The notes: a model not told the origin generated them from the letters alone. A DNA stretch of 64,000 nt from Anaerobacillus alkalidiazotrophicus (GCF_001866055.1 NZ_MLQS01000001.1:1417-65416); one strand, 5' to 3'; shown: positions 27,596-36,739, counted from the first letter of the stretch. A program made the numbers and translations.

Positions 27596-28576
27596 TTGGA
27601 TACTGGTACGCATGTTGTTATGGGCATTGCTGTTGGATCCATTGCAACGTTAGACCCTGTTGTAGCAAATGACCCTTTATTGGCACAAACTATCATGCTA
27701 GGTGCCTTAATTGGATCGCAAGCACCTGATTTTGATACAGTACTTAAACTAAGAAATAATGCTAAGTACATCCGCAATCATCGCGGTATTACTCATTCGA
27801 TTCCCGCTGTTGTTCTTTGGCCTATTTTAATAACTGCAGCATTAGCTTTTTTTATTCCGGGTGTTAATTTGCTTCACCTTTGGGCGTGGACATTTTCAGC
27901 AGTTATTCTGCATGTATTTGTCGACATTTTTAATGCCTACGGAACTCAAGCTCTATATCCTTTTAAAAAGAAATGGATAGCCTTAGGTGTTATTTATATT
28001 TTTGACCCATTTATATTTATTGGCCACATAGTAGCAATAATTTTTTGGCAGATTGGTTTCCATCAAGGATTTACATTTCTGACTCTTTATTTCGTCTTAA
28101 TTTTTTATTATGTTTGGCGTTTTTATGCACGTAATAAAGTATATAAACTAGCAATGCAAGAACATCCTGATGCTACTCATGTTTTTATATCACCATCGTT
28201 TAAATGGAGAAGGTGGCATGTTGTTATCAGAACAAAGGATATGATGTATGTTGCACAAGCAGAAAAAGACCAAATAAAATATCATGAAAGCTATCCTTTT
28301 GAACCAATACCAAATATTCCGATCATTAATGCTGCAAAAAAAGATGAAAATTTATCTGCATTTTTATCCTTTTCTCCATCGTATCGTTGGGAAATTGTTG
28401 ATGAGGGTGATCATCAAGAAGTTCGTTTTATAGACCTTCGTTATCGTAGTAAAGGTCATTATCCATTCGTTGCTATTGTAAAGATTGACAATAACCACAA
28501 TATTTTAAGCTCATACACTGGCTGGATATATAACCAAGATACGTTAAAGAAAAAATTGGAGTTTGCTACTGAATAA
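27596..28576 (+). CDS. yfhP: YfhP-like membrane-bound metal-dependent hydrolase
   Basis: A 326-residue protein of the YdjM/YfhP family (inner-membrane predicted metal-dependent hydrolase). Conserved histidines and acids appear in DTGTHVVMG at the very start, SQAPDFDTV near residue 44 and NHRGITHS near residue 63. Four membrane helices follow to about residue 180, then a soluble C-terminal half. The start TTG at 27596 is chosen because GGAGGTG lies 9 bases upstream and the family begins MDTGTHV; 14 in-frame upstream codons are not expected to be translated. It is divergent from the mutY operon. Confidence 0.83.
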   Translation: MDTGTHVVMGIAVGSIATLDPVVANDPLLAQTIMLGALIGSQAPDFDTVLKLRNNAKYIRNHRGITHSIPAVVLWPILITAALAFFIPGVNLLHLWAWTFSAVILHVFVDIFNAYGTQALYPFKKKWIALGVIYIFDPFIFIGHIVAIIFWQIGFHQGFTFLTLYFVLIFYYVWRFYARNKVYKLAMQEHPDATHVFISPSFKWRRWHVVIRTKDMMYVAQAEKDQIKYHESYPFEPIPNIPIINAAKKDENLSAFLSFSPSYRWEIVDEGDHQEVRFIDLRYRSKGHYPFVAIVKIDNNHNILSSYTGWIYNQDTLKKKLEFATE

Positions 28577-28597
28577 ATGGTAGCAACTCTTTTTTTC
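28559..28597 (+). terminator. Terminator overlapping the yfhP stop codon
   Basis: GAGTTTGCTAC pairs with GTAGCAACTC (one bulged T), followed by eight T residues. The left arm lies within the last codons of yfhP. Confidence 0.75.
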
Positions 28598-28600
28598 TAC

Positions 28601-28849
28601 CTACTTTAGCAAATGCTTGAACTTCTCATTTTTTGAGGCGAACTTATGAAGATAAGCACCATAATTTTGAATAAATTGTTTCACATAGCTTTCTGTTACC
28701 TCTTGTCCTTCATAATCATGTCCAGCTTTTGCTCTAGTGGCTTCAAAGTCTTCCCACAAAGCTTCCACCCAATTCCGAGCTAACTGTTCATTTAGGTCAC
28801 AATTTTTTTCCATTAATAATTTTGCTAAACGCTCAAATCTTTCTTCCAT
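28601..28849 (-). CDS. yfhJ: YfhJ family protein (WVELL protein)
   Basis: An 82-residue acidic protein with the family signature NWVEALWEDFEATRAKAG around residues 26-43, which corresponds to the WVELLWEDFE motif of the YfhJ family. Function unknown; found in spore-forming bacilli next to yfhP and sspK, as here. It converges on yfhP with a 24-base gap. Confidence 0.75.
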   Translation of the reverse strand: MEERFERLAKLLMEKNCDLNEQLARNWVEALWEDFEATRAKAGHDYEGQEVTESYVKQFIQNYGAYLHKFASKNEKFKHLLK

Positions 28850-28979
28850 ACAAACTCTCCTTTACTAATTATTGCTAGAAATTTCACATGCGTGTTAGTT
28901 CAGCCAACTTTTACTACTAATAATCCTTCATCGAAAACTCATACTAATAACGTACCGCTTTGAAAGGAGGTTTCACCAA

Positions 28980-29129
28980 ATGCGTAATAAAGAAAAAGGA
29001 TTTCCTAATCGAATGTCTTTCGACGGAGAGCCGCGAGCAAAAGTAGAATATTCTTCTAAAAGAGCCGATGGCACAATTAAAGATCATCCACAAGAAAGAA
29101 TGATGAACTCTAATCAAAATCGAAAGTAA
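28980..29129 (+). CDS. sspK: Small acid-soluble spore protein K
   Basis: A 49-residue minor SASP whose start ([20 protein letters not shown]) and [15 protein letters not shown] segment closely match B. subtilis SspK. A GAAAGGAGGTTT ribosome site lies upstream. Expression of this family is under the forespore sigma factor in B. subtilis. The gene was too short for routine ORF cut-offs. Confidence 0.9.
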   Translation: MRNKEKGFPNRMSFDGEPRAKVEYSSKRADGTIKDHPQERMMNSNQNRK

Positions 29130-29173
29130 CTATTTAGAAATCATTGTTTGGATTATTCTAGGAGGTGCTTATC

Positions 29174-29329
29174 TTGGCAAAAAATAGTAAGGACCATCGA
29201 GCCCACTATCAAGATCCGTTCCAATCTCCACGTGCAAATCCAAAACATGCTTTTATGCAAGTGAATGGTGAAACTGAACAAAGTCTTCACAACTACGTTC
29301 TTCAAGTTCAAACACGAAAAAGATCGTAG
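29174..29329 (+). CDS. YpzG-like small protein
   Basis: A 51-residue protein starting MAKNSKDHRAHYQDPFQSPR and containing ANPKHAFMQVNGETEQS, which resembles the YpzG family of bacilli as I recall it. The start is a TTG six bases after AGGAGGTG. It lies 44 bases after sspK and probably shares its transcript; a spore role is suggested only by that context. Confidence 0.65.
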   Translation: MAKNSKDHRAHYQDPFQSPRANPKHAFMQVNGETEQSLHNYVLQVQTRKRS

Positions 29330-29385
29330 AGGTACAGGGCTACTCATTCGAATACTCCAAATGTAGTAACTGATTTACTACAAAT

Positions 29386-29412
29386 AGGGTACCTTTATGG
29401 GTAGCCTTTTTG
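29386..29412 (+). terminator. Terminator after the sspK / ypzG-like pair
   Basis: AGGGTACC-TTTAT-GGGTAGCC with one mismatch, followed by a five-T run. Confidence 0.45.
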
Positions 29413-29416
29413 TTAG

Positions 29417-29734
29417 TTAGTTTACTTTTCTAAGTAATAATGAAATTGGAAAGGCTTCTTCTTCGTTCTCATTACCAATTCTAAATCCCCAAGCGAAAAT
29501 ACCATTCATATGCGATATATGGAATAACGAGCCGTCATTTAATTCATAGGTTTCTCCTGCCTTAAAATCATCAGGATGATTTAATAAGTATGACCTTGCC
29601 ATCGTAATTTTACGTTCATAGACTGCCAATTCATTTATCATACCCATCTGTTCAGCTTTCTTTGATTTATCATTTAATTTTGTGATTTCTTGGTGTAATT
29701 CGAACTCCGTCATTTGACTATAACGTTTCTCCAA
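29417..29734 (-). CDS. yfhH: YfhH family protein (DUF1811)
   Basis: A protein of about 105 residues matching B. subtilis YfhH: EKRYSQMTEFELHQEITKLN at the start, NELAVYERKITMARSYLLNP in the middle and INGIFAWGFR-like sequence near the end. Function unknown; SH3-like barrel at the C-terminus is likely. The start is placed at the TTG (29734) that gives the family N-terminus LEKRYSQM; an ATG five codons upstream is an alternative. In B. subtilis it is also next to recX. Confidence 0.78.
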   Translation of the reverse strand: MEKRYSQMTEFELHQEITKLNDKSKKAEQMGMINELAVYERKITMARSYLLNHPDDFKAGETYELNDGSLFHISHMNGIFAWGFRIGNENEEEAFPISLLLRKVN

Positions 29735-29940
29735 TAAGACCACTCCCATTTAATGAATTTCAAAAAAATAGATATTACTCGACTAAAATAGTATATCTAG
29801 TTGAATTAGCGCTTTATCAACTTTAATGGTCGCTGAAATAATGATGAGATTCACTTCATTGAAAAAGTATTGTAAGTTTAATTATAATGTTATTTTACGA
29901 AAAACAAAACTTTCATAACTTGAATGATCACTTTCAGCAA

Positions 29941-30155
29941 ATAAAGCTGAACTTCAATCAATGGGGATTTTCCTTTATCCCCGACTGATTGTTAGTTCAA
30001 CTTATACCACGGGCATAAGAATAACTAATCATCAGCTTTCGCTGATGAAAGTTATTCTATATCGGACCTTTAGGGGCAGTTAATCGCCCACCTAAACTTC
30101 TCGATTTTCTTAAGCTTTGAGGTGGGGGTCTTACTGCCCCTTAAGAGTGGGATAA
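29941..30155. repeat. Interspersed palindromic repeat family 1, long form (diverged)
   Basis: Full-length with the central hairpin (AGAATAACTAATCATCAGC / GCTGATGAAAGTTATTCT) but with several changes such as CAATGGGGATTTTCCTTTATCCC in segments of the first stem, so it is older than the copies at 3624 and 63427. It lies between yfhH and the lactate permease; the rest of that 785-base gap is AT-rich with no gene. Confidence 0.78.
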
Positions 30156-30471
30156 GTTCAATAACTTTTTTCACAAAAGTACAATGGTACACACTTTCTA
30201 CTTGCTACTTTTTCTATCCTACACACAAATTTCCTTTATTTACTTTGAAAAAATTTCGTTTTGACTAGGAATTTATTCTTTTCCTTCACGATTTGGTATA
30301 CCCTTTGCTGCAAAGTTACTTTTCCCAATTTCCCATTTACTTACGTGTTTCTGTACTTCACTACCCGTTCTATTCTATTCTAATTGGGTACCGTATTTCG
30401 TTACTCAATCTCTACTTATACTTACACATTTGACTTGAAGACATCACTTCAATTGTAGCAATTTAACAAAA

Positions 30472-30509
30472 AAACACACGGCATCTGCCTATACAGACGC
30501 TGTGTGTTT
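30472..30509 (-). terminator. Terminator of the L-lactate permease gene
   Basis: AAACACACGGCATCTG pairs imperfectly with CAGACGCTGTGTGTTT around a 6-base loop; the minus strand continues with seven T residues. It starts 11 bases after the stop codon. Confidence 0.85.
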
Positions 30510-30519
30510 CATTTCATAT

Positions 30520-32202
30520 CTAAACTAAATATGCCAATATTAGACCAATTAAACCGGAAAATAATGAGTAGTAGAACATTGGTCCAAGTGTCATTCGAAT
30601 AATCGTACCTTCTTTTCCTAATAAACCAACAACTGAGGCTGCAGCTACCACATTTAGTACACAAATCATATTTCCAGCATTTGCACCTAATACTTGCATA
30701 CTAACCACAATTGTTGGATCTACTGCTATTTGATCAGCAACACTAAATTGGAAAAGTGAGAACATCATATTACTAAATGTTGCACTTCCAGAAATAAATG
30801 ACCCTAAGGCGCCTATTAAAGGTGCCACTAATGGCCAAGTCCCCCCCATTAAAGCTGATGCAGTATTTGCCAGTTCAATCGGCATACTTTGTAAGTTTGC
30901 ATCATTTAATCCAGAGTTAATGAAAATACGGACCATTGGAACTGCAGTAAATAAAGCAATAGCGCTTCCTACAATTGCCTTCCCCGACAGTGAGAAGGTT
31001 CTTGCTAACTGATTTGTACTCATATTATGAACAAAAAATGTTATCAATACTACAAGAATAAAAACTGTACCAGGTAAATATAGGGGTTGAAGCGACGTCC
31101 CAATATTAGTCCCTAAAATATTGTTCCAAGTTATACTAAAGCTCAATAACCACTGTTTTAGCCCTATTGCCTCTATCCTAGTGAGTACTAGAAAAAGACC
31201 AACTAATAAATATGGGATCCAAGCAACTAATAGCGGTAGCTCTTTTTTCATTCCTTTCTTTTTTACGTAAGGTGCTTCACTTTCTTCTTCCCGTCCAATC
31301 CATGATTGAAGCCAATTAGCTTTTTGAGGGAAATCCCATGATTCTTTCGGTAATAAAAATCCCTTTTTAGCTGCCGGTACAACAATGATTAATCCAATTA
31401 AACCACCAAATATTGAAGGGAATTCTGGGCCTAAAAAGGTTGCTACAAGGAGTGCTGGAATTGTAAAGGCTAAACCAGCAAATATAGCAAATTTCCAAAT
31501 TCTTAACCCTTCCTTAAACGTACGATTTTCACCAAAAAATTTTGTTAATAATAAAACCATTATTAATGGCATTAGTGTTCCTACAAAGACATCTACCCTC
31601 ATTGCTTGAGCACCAATGATATGCATGTAATCTAGCATATTCATATCACCTAAATACGGTTGAACGATAGGAGCAATAATTGATCCTTCTTGAAGACCTT
31701 GATTTACCCCTACAATTATTGGTGTACCAACAGCTCCAAAGGATACAGGGCTACTATCAGCAATTAACGCTAACACAACTGCTGCTAATGGCGGGAAACC
31801 TAACGCAACCAATAATGGTGCACATATTGCTGCTGGAGTTCCAAAGCCCGCTGCTCCTTCAATGAACGCTCCAAAAAGCCATGCAATAATAATTAATTGC
31901 ACACGACGATCCGGTGTAATTCCTAAAAAACTGTTTCGAATCGTATCAATCGCACCACTAATTTTCAAAGTATTTAATAGTAAAATTGCCCCGAATACAA
32001 TGTATAAAATTGAAACGCCAATGATAATTCCCTCAAGTGAAGCAGCCAACACTTGGATAACCGGAACTCTCCAATAAATTATAGCTAATATAGCTGTTGC
32101 CAAAAGGCTTATTGGCATAGCTTTCACAGCTGGTATTCTTAAAATAACTAAAAATAATAGTACAGCAATTATTGGTGTAAGTGCTACTAAAGTTGTAATC
32201 AT
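30520..32202 (-). CDS. lctP: L-lactate permease
   Basis: A 560-residue transporter of the LctP family that takes up L-lactate with protons. It is hydrophobic with about twelve or more membrane segments. Conserved segments include [20 protein letters not shown] (near residue 120), [14 protein letters not shown] and a late [15 protein letters not shown]. Start at 32202 is chosen for the AAGGAGC site; 16 upstream in-frame codons are unlikely to be used. It stands alone with a strong terminator. L-lactate oxidation genes are not adjacent. Confidence 0.92.
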   Translation of the reverse strand: MITTLVALTPIIAVLLFLVILRIPAVKAMPISLLATAILAIIYWRVPVIQVLAASLEGIIIGVSILYIVFGAILLLNTLKISGAIDTIRNSFLGITPDRRVQLIIIAWLFGAFIEGAAGFGTPAAICAPLLVALGFPPLAAVVLALIADSSPVSFGAVGTPIIVGVNQGLQEGSIIAPIVQPYLGDMNMLDYMHIIGAQAMRVDVFVGTLMPLIMVLLLTKFFGENRTFKEGLRIWKFAIFAGLAFTIPALLVATFLGPEFPSIFGGLIGLIIVVPAAKKGFLLPKESWDFPQKANWLQSWIGREEESEAPYVKKKGMKKELPLLVAWIPYLLVGLFLVLTRIEAIGLKQWLLSFSITWNNILGTNIGTSLQPLYLPGTVFILVVLITFFVHNMSTNQLARTFSLSGKAIVGSAIALFTAVPMVRIFINSGLNDANLQSMPIELANTASALMGGTWPLVAPLIGALGSFISGSATFSNMMFSLFQFSVADQIAVDPTIVVSMQVLGANAGNMICVLNVVAAASVVGLLGKEGTIIRMTLGPMFYYSLFSGLIGLILAYLV

Positions 32203-32302
32203 AATTATGCTCCTTTTTCTACACAAAGTTATCCTATATACAGAGTCCATAAAAATTTGAATTTTATGTTCCTAATACTATTAGCTTGTCCTAAAAGGAA
32301 AA

Positions 32303-32327
32303 ATAAAAAAGCAGAAAATTTCTGCTT
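32303..32327 (-). terminator. Terminator of recX
   Basis: AAGCAGA-AAATT-TCTGCTT; the minus strand continues with a TTTTTTA run, 25 bases past the recX stop. Confidence 0.8.
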
Positions 32328-32354
32328 CCCCTAAACATATTTATTTATCTTTCC

Positions 32355-33170
32355 TTAGACAAACTCTTCAATAAATTTTTCAATTAAATCGACTGTAAAT
32401 CCACGGCGATATAAGTATTGTTTTATTTTTTTCTTTTTCTCCCAACCATCTTCATTTTTATATTTTCTCAGCGCTTTTTCACCTTGATAAGTTACAGCAT
32501 CCCACTCAGCATCAAAATCCTCTACCGTTTCTTCAATTAATTTCTGTAATGCATGTTGTGCAATTTCATAAGTAAACCCTTTAGATAATAATAATAGTTT
32601 CATCTTATTATAATATTCTGTTCGTGAAGTCCGCTTAGTATTCAAGTTTTTTTTCAGTAACAATGTACTAGCTTTTTCTATTTGATCTTCGAAAGTGTAC
32701 ATCTTTAAACTTTCAGTAATTTCTACATTACTTATTCCTTTCTCAATTAATTCTTTTTTAACAAGTTCTGGACCTTTGTTTGTTAAATTAATCCTCGAGC
32801 GAACAAAAGCATTAGAAAATTCAGCGTCATTTATGTACTTCTCCTCGATTAATCGATCAACTACAATAGAAATAACTTCTTTATCAAACTCTTTTTTTAT
32901 TAAATAATCAATCACTTCTTTTTTTGATCTCATACGATAAGATAAGTAATTTAAAGCATGATGGTATCCTTTCCTTATCATCTCTTCATGAGTAATTTCA
33001 GTTAATAATTCTTTTGTTATTTCCAATCCTTTTCTAAGTTGGAATGTAACCAAAACTCCTTGATCGACACTAAATGCATATTGTTCTCCATGACCATCAT
33101 CTAGAAATATATTGTAACGTTCTAAATTTTTCTTTTGGGTAGTTATTTTTGAAATCACTGCCACATCCAT
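32355..33170 (-). CDS. recX: Recombination regulator RecX
   Basis: A 271-residue protein composed of repeated three-helix modules, the RecX fold that binds and modulates RecA filaments. Family marks are YLSYRMRSKKEVIDYLIKK (78-96), DAEFSNAFVRSR (around 120) and the C-terminal YLYRRGFTVDLIEKFIEEF. Larger than the 150-residue proteobacterial RecX, as usual in bacilli. The ATG at 33170 is chosen; a GTG one codon earlier is an alternative. It is divergent from yfhF, as in B. subtilis. Confidence 0.9.
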   Translation of the reverse strand: MDVAVISKITTQKKNLERYNIFLDDGHGEQYAFSVDQGVLVTFQLRKGLEITKELLTEITHEEMIRKGYHHALNYLSYRMRSKKEVIDYLIKKEFDKEVISIVVDRLIEEKYINDAEFSNAFVRSRINLTNKGPELVKKELIEKGISNVEITESLKMYTFEDQIEKASTLLLKKNLNTKRTSRTEYYNKMKLLLLSKGFTYEIAQHALQKLIEETVEDFDAEWDAVTYQGEKALRKYKNEDGWEKKKKIKQYLYRRGFTVDLIEKFIEEFV

Positions 33171-33235
33171 CACTTCCCTTCCTAAAATTAACGTAGTATC
33201 TTTTCGTACACTAAAAAATCTATTGGAGGTAAATT

Positions 33236-34141
33236 ATGAAAATTGTAATTGCTGGTGGAACTGGTTTAATTGGCGCTCATTTAGTTAAAAAACTAGCTCA
33301 TGAAGGACACCATATTTATATATTAACAAGAAATGTTCAAAATAAGAAAACAAACATGAACACCACCTACGTAAATTGGTTATCGAAAGAGTCTAAACCA
33401 GAACAACAATTAACCGATATTGATATATTCATTAACCTCGCTGGTGAAACTATTAATAGAAGATGGACGAAAAAGCATAAGGAACGTATCTTACATAGTC
33501 GAATTGAAGCCACTAGAAGATGTATTTCATTAATGAAAAAATTGAACAGATTACCAAAGGTATTTTTAAACGCTTCTGCAATAGGCCTTTATGGTACATC
33601 ACTAACCCATACTTTTACAGAAAATCATCAACTGGTTGGAGACGATTTTTTATCATCGGTTGTGCACAAATGGGAAAAAGAAGCCTTAAAAGCAGAATTA
33701 CTTGGCGTTCGAACCGTTTTACTACGTTTCGGCGTCGTTCTAGCAAAAGAGGGTGGTGCATTATCGAAGATGTTACTCCCTTATCAGCTACTAATTGGCG
33801 GAACAATAGGTTCTGGACGCCAATGGATATCGTGGATTCATATCGATGATGCAGTAAACATGATTTATTTTGCTATAAATAACGAAAATATTAACGGAGC
33901 ATTAAATATTACAGGACCAGAACCGATACAAATGAGCTCATTCGGAAAAGCTATAAGTACCACATTTCAAAAGCCTCATTGGCTTCCCGTACCATCTTTT
34001 CTCCTCAAGATACTATTAGGTGAAATGAGCACCCTTGTACTTAGTGGCCAAAAAGTATTACCTAATAAAGCAATGAACCAAGGCTATCAGTTTACATATT
34101 CTAATATAGGTGATGCCTTAAAAAATTTCACATTAGATTAA
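33236..34141 (+). CDS. yfhF: TIGR01777-type epimerase (YfhF-like)
   Basis: A 301-residue NAD(P)-binding SDR-like protein of the SDR39U1/TIGR01777 type. The glycine motif GGTGLIG lies at residues 7-13, NLAGETINRRWT around 82-93, and the C-terminal domain carries the DUF1731-type region around HWLPVPSFLLK. The biochemical substrate is unknown. It sits between recX and the amidohydrolase, starts after TTGGAGGTAAATT and ends in a terminator. Confidence 0.85.
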   Translation: MKIVIAGGTGLIGAHLVKKLAHEGHHIYILTRNVQNKKTNMNTTYVNWLSKESKPEQQLTDIDIFINLAGETINRRWTKKHKERILHSRIEATRRCISLMKKLNRLPKVFLNASAIGLYGTSLTHTFTENHQLVGDDFLSSVVHKWEKEALKAELLGVRTVLLRFGVVLAKEGGALSKMLLPYQLLIGGTIGSGRQWISWIHIDDAVNMIYFAINNENINGALNITGPEPIQMSSFGKAISTTFQKPHWLPVPSFLLKILLGEMSTLVLSGQKVLPNKAMNQGYQFTYSNIGDALKNFTLD

Positions 34142-34173
34142 TGTGCTTGGGGATCTATCTCCAAGCACATTTT
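34141..34173 (+). terminator. Terminator after yfhF
   Basis: ATGTGCTTGG-GGATCTATCT-CCAAGCACAT followed by TTTTG; the left arm begins in the stop codon region. Confidence 0.7.
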
Positions 34174-34192
34174 GATGGAAAGGGGTTTAGAT

Positions 34193-35320
34193 ATGGAAAT
34201 ACTCATTGAAAATGCAACAATTTACCCAATTACCTCTGAAAAAATACAAAAAGGTTCATTATTCATTAAAGACGGGAAGATAGTTGCAATAAAAAATTAC
34301 ATTGAACCTACATCTAATATGACAGTTATAAACGCTGAAAATAAATATTTACTCCCTGGTTTCATAGATGCTCATACTCATCTTGGTTTATATGATGAGG
34401 GAACAGGGTGGGCTGGAAATGATGCTAACGAAACGATTGATGCTCTAACACCTCACATTCGCGCCATTGATGGTGTGTACCCATTAGATATCGGTTTTAA
34501 AGATGCTATCAAATATGGTGTTACTACGGTGCATGTCATGCCAGGAAGTGCAAATGTGATTGGTGGGACTACATCAGTAATCAAAACGGTGGGAAAGAAC
34601 ATTAAGAAAATGATTTTAAAAGAAAGAGCAGGATTGAAAATCGCCTTAGGGGAGAATCCTAAGCGTGTTCATAGTAATTCTAATAAAAATGATATTACTC
34701 GAATGGGGATCATGGGAATGCTTAGGGAAGTTTTTTATCAAGCTAAGCGAAATCAAAACAAAAATGATCTTCGAATGGAACCTATCATTTCTGCGCTTAA
34801 TCGCGAAATACCTGTTAGAATCCACGCTCATCGTGCTGATGATATATTAGCTGCAGTTCGTTTTGCCCAAGAGTTTCAATTAGATTTGCGAATCGAACAT
34901 TGTACAGAAGGTCATTTAATTGCAGAGGAATTAAATGAGTATCCATTGCAAGTAACAATTGGGCCAACATTAACAAGGCGTTCTAAAATTGAATTAAAAA
35001 ATAAAACATGGGATACGTATCGAATACTTTCTGAACTTGGCATAAACGTATCGATTACCACTGATCATCCTTATACACCCATTCAATATTTAAATATTTG
35101 TGCCTCTATCGCTGTGCGAGAAGGTTTACCTGAAAAGAATGCTCTTGAAGGTATAACAATTAATCCAGCAAAAAATTTAGGTGTCGCAAATCGGGTTGGT
35201 AGCTTAGAAGAAGGGAAAGACGCAGATGTTGTACTTTGGAGTCACCATCCATTTCATTATATGGCCACCCCAATTATGACCATAATAAATGGGGTAATAA
35301 TTTACAAAAAAAACATATAA
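34193..35320 (+). CDS. Amidohydrolase (imidazolonepropionase-like)
   Basis: A 375-residue metal-dependent amidohydrolase. The HxH metal pair is H61/H63 (in DAHTHLGLYDEG). Further likely ligands are in VRIHAHRADD, LRIEHCTEGH and the TTDHPY motif with the catalytic aspartate. The C-terminal part (NPAKNLGVANRVGSLEEGKDAD) is the typical barrel-closing end. Closest overall character is the imidazolonepropionase-like group, but the substrate is undetermined. The ATG at 34193 is chosen; GAAAGGGG lies upstream. Confidence 0.82.
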   Translation: MEILIENATIYPITSEKIQKGSLFIKDGKIVAIKNYIEPTSNMTVINAENKYLLPGFIDAHTHLGLYDEGTGWAGNDANETIDALTPHIRAIDGVYPLDIGFKDAIKYGVTTVHVMPGSANVIGGTTSVIKTVGKNIKKMILKERAGLKIALGENPKRVHSNSNKNDITRMGIMGMLREVFYQAKRNQNKNDLRMEPIISALNREIPVRIHAHRADDILAAVRFAQEFQLDLRIEHCTEGHLIAEELNEYPLQVTIGPTLTRRSKIELKNKTWDTYRILSELGINVSITTDHPYTPIQYLNICASIAVREGLPEKNALEGITINPAKNLGVANRVGSLEEGKDADVVLWSHHPFHYMATPIMTIINGVIIYKKNI

Positions 35321-35495
35321 AAAAAGGTTCCATTTTGATACGAATTCGATTATGATGATATAGGATTTTCAAGTAATCACAAAAATGTGTAAGTAAATTT
35401 AAGTTTTTGTGCATATAATTAACCAATAACAACATATTTGACAATATTTCATGATTTATTTGAGTTTTTCAAGTTTTTTACAACAGAATAGGCAA
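35321..35495. other. Upstream part of the GNAT gene leader
   Basis: AT-rich sequence between the amidohydrolase stop and the tRNA-like structure. It contains a TATAAT near 35415 and a TTGACA near 35440 but no well-spaced pair, so the promoter is uncertain. Confidence 0.35.
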
Positions 35496-35563
35496 GAATG
35501 GGAAGGCAATTGGTTGCGCCACCAGATTACTGGTCCTAGTGGGTTCGATTCCCACCCCGAATT
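35496..35563 (+). ncRNA. tRNA-like structure in the GNAT gene leader
   Basis: 68 bases with the marks of a tRNA. A perfect T-arm, GTGGG-TTCGATT-CCCAC, spans 539-555 of this kilobase. A D-arm GGC...GCC has GG in its loop at 35512-35513. A 5-bp anticodon-like stem ACCAG/CTGGT closes on only four bases (ATTA), and the acceptor-like strand CCCGAAT pairs with GAATGGG through three G-C and two wobble pairs. It cannot be a normal tRNA because the anticodon loop is too short and the acceptor stem is poor. Pseudo-tRNAs have been described in Bacillus cereus. It sits 69 bases before the start codon of a GNAT gene, on the same strand. Confidence 0.65.
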
Positions 35564-35624
35564 TGATACGAAATTTCATTAAATTCGAGGGGTAGGCCTT
35601 TTTCTGCCCCTATGTGGAGGGGTA
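35555..35624 (+). promoter_or_regulatory. Mutually exclusive helices controlling the GNAT ribosome site
   Basis: The 3' strand of the tRNA-like domain (CCC-GAATTT, 555-564 of this kilobase) can pair with AAATTCG-a-GGG at 35581-35591, giving 10 bp with one bulge. Alternatively AGGGGTAG (35588-35595) pairs with CTGCCCCT (35604-35611), and that C-tract can instead pair with the SD AGGGG at 35618-35622. The four alternating C- and G-tracts allow two exclusive folds, one with the SD free and one with it masked. This is inference from complementarity. Confidence 0.45.
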
Positions 35625-35631
35625 AAAAAAG

Positions 35632-36183
35632 ATGATTAAAAAGCGCGAATTAACGGATTGTCAAAAATTGTACGAATTAATGATTGACCCAGCTGTTTTC
35701 CCATTTGTTCGGCAAAAAGCACATTCTTATGAAGAGTTCCTTTTCCTAACTAAGCAAACAATTGAGGCTGAAGAACGAGGCGAAGTCATTTCACGAACAG
35801 TTGTAGACGAGTGGGGTAACCCAATTGGTACCATTAATTTATTTGACATTAACAATCATGCTGGTTTTTTAGGTACATGGTTAGGTAAACCATATCACGG
35901 GAAAGGCTACAATAATATTGCAAAAGATGCATTTTTTAGTGAGTTGTTTTATGAACTTTCTATAGAAGCAGTATTTATGAGAATTCGAACAGAGAATGTT
36001 CGGTCTAGAAAGGCTGCAGAAAAGTTACCTTATGCAGCTTTAGCAAATGAAACTCGAAAAGATATTTATAATGAAATTAATCCCAATTCAAAGATTTATG
36101 ATTTATTTCAAATTGAAAAAGATCAATTTACTTTATACCAATACAGACAACAAGCAGATGTATTCGAGTTAAAAGAAGCATAG
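35632..36183 (+). CDS. GNAT family N-acetyltransferase
   Basis: A 183-residue acetyl-CoA-dependent acyltransferase of the RimJ/RimL-like type: a beta-rich core (SRTVVDEWGNPIGTINLFDI), LGTWLGKPYHGKGYNN providing the acetyl-CoA pyrophosphate loop near residue 84, and VRSRKAAEKL with the conserved asparagine-rich step (RTENVRSR). The usual RxxGxG loop reads HGKGYN. Substrate unknown. The ATG follows GGAGGGG with 9-base spacing, and the leader carries a tRNA-like element and competing stems, which suggests regulation at translation. Confidence 0.83.
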   Translation: MIKKRELTDCQKLYELMIDPAVFPFVRQKAHSYEEFLFLTKQTIEAEERGEVISRTVVDEWGNPIGTINLFDINNHAGFLGTWLGKPYHGKGYNNIAKDAFFSELFYELSIEAVFMRIRTENVRSRKAAEKLPYAALANETRKDIYNEINPNSKIYDLFQIEKDQFTLYQYRQQADVFELKEA

Positions 36184-36384
36184 TACAGTTTTACTTCAGT
36201 CCTACACATTCAATCATAAAAACTAACCATCTTCAATTTCTTTTAATTTTAAATTGTGGTCTTTTGCCACTTTAAAAATGAATTGAAAAACGAGCTGCCT
36301 AACAAGCTCGTTTTTTTAGTATAAAAAATTGGTCGGATAAGCAAACTACAACAGAAAAAGCTAGAGCTTAAAGGTGGTTATATT

Positions 36385-36513
36385 ATGGAAAGTAAAAAAC
36401 AACGCGCAAGAGAAGAAAGAAAAACGATGAGTAAGGCTCAGGAATTTCATTACTTATCAGATTTCAAAGCAGCTGATCGTGCCATGGATCGAGCAAGGAA
36501 TAATAAAGCTTAA
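36385..36513 (+). CDS. YfhE-like small protein
   Basis: A 42-residue basic protein (MESKKQRAREERKTMSKAQE, then FHYLSDFKAADRAMDRA). The SKAQE...Y..DFKAAD core resembles the YfhE family of bacilli, and it lies directly before a yfhD-like gene as in B. subtilis. AAGGTGG precedes the ATG. Function unknown. Confidence 0.6.
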   Translation: MESKKQRAREERKTMSKAQEFHYLSDFKAADRAMDRARNNKA

Positions 36514-36556
36514 CTACGAGTAGTCCAAAAGGAAAAAAAGTAAGGAGTGAACCAAA

Positions 36557-36703
36557 GTGGGTAAAAAGAAAAAACAGAAAAATCAAGAAATCATTAGTGA
36601 TGGTAGAGATATAGAATTCTCTCAAGAGTTAGCTGATCAAGATGATTTAGAAGCACAAGAAAGATCACAAGCAGCTGACAATAGAGCAAAAAAGAAAAAA
36701 TAA
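36557..36703 (+). CDS. yfhD: YfhD family small protein
   Basis: A 48-residue protein (GTG start after AAGGAGTGAACC) with the YfhD signature DIEFSQELADQDDLEAQERS followed by a basic AADNRAKKKK tail. Function unknown; found in Bacillaceae near yfhE and recX. It ends in a terminator 13 bases later. Confidence 0.8.
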   Translation: MGKKKKQKNQEIISDGRDIEFSQELADQDDLEAQERSQAADNRAKKKK

Positions 36704-36715
36704 CATTTTTCAGGG

Positions 36716-36739
36716 AAACGTCAACTTTTCTTGACGTTT
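36716..36739 (+). terminator. Terminator after yfhD
   Basis: AAACGTCAA-CTTTTC-TTGACGTTT followed by TTCTTTTT. Confidence 0.75.

Noticed and set aside
33520..33849. Second frame within yfhF as an overlapping gene
   Set aside because: It is out of frame with the well-supported epimerase and has no start context.
35496..35563. A functional tRNA gene
   Set aside because: The anticodon-type loop has only four bases, the acceptor stem has two A-A mismatches and the total is 68 bases, so it cannot work as an ordinary tRNA.
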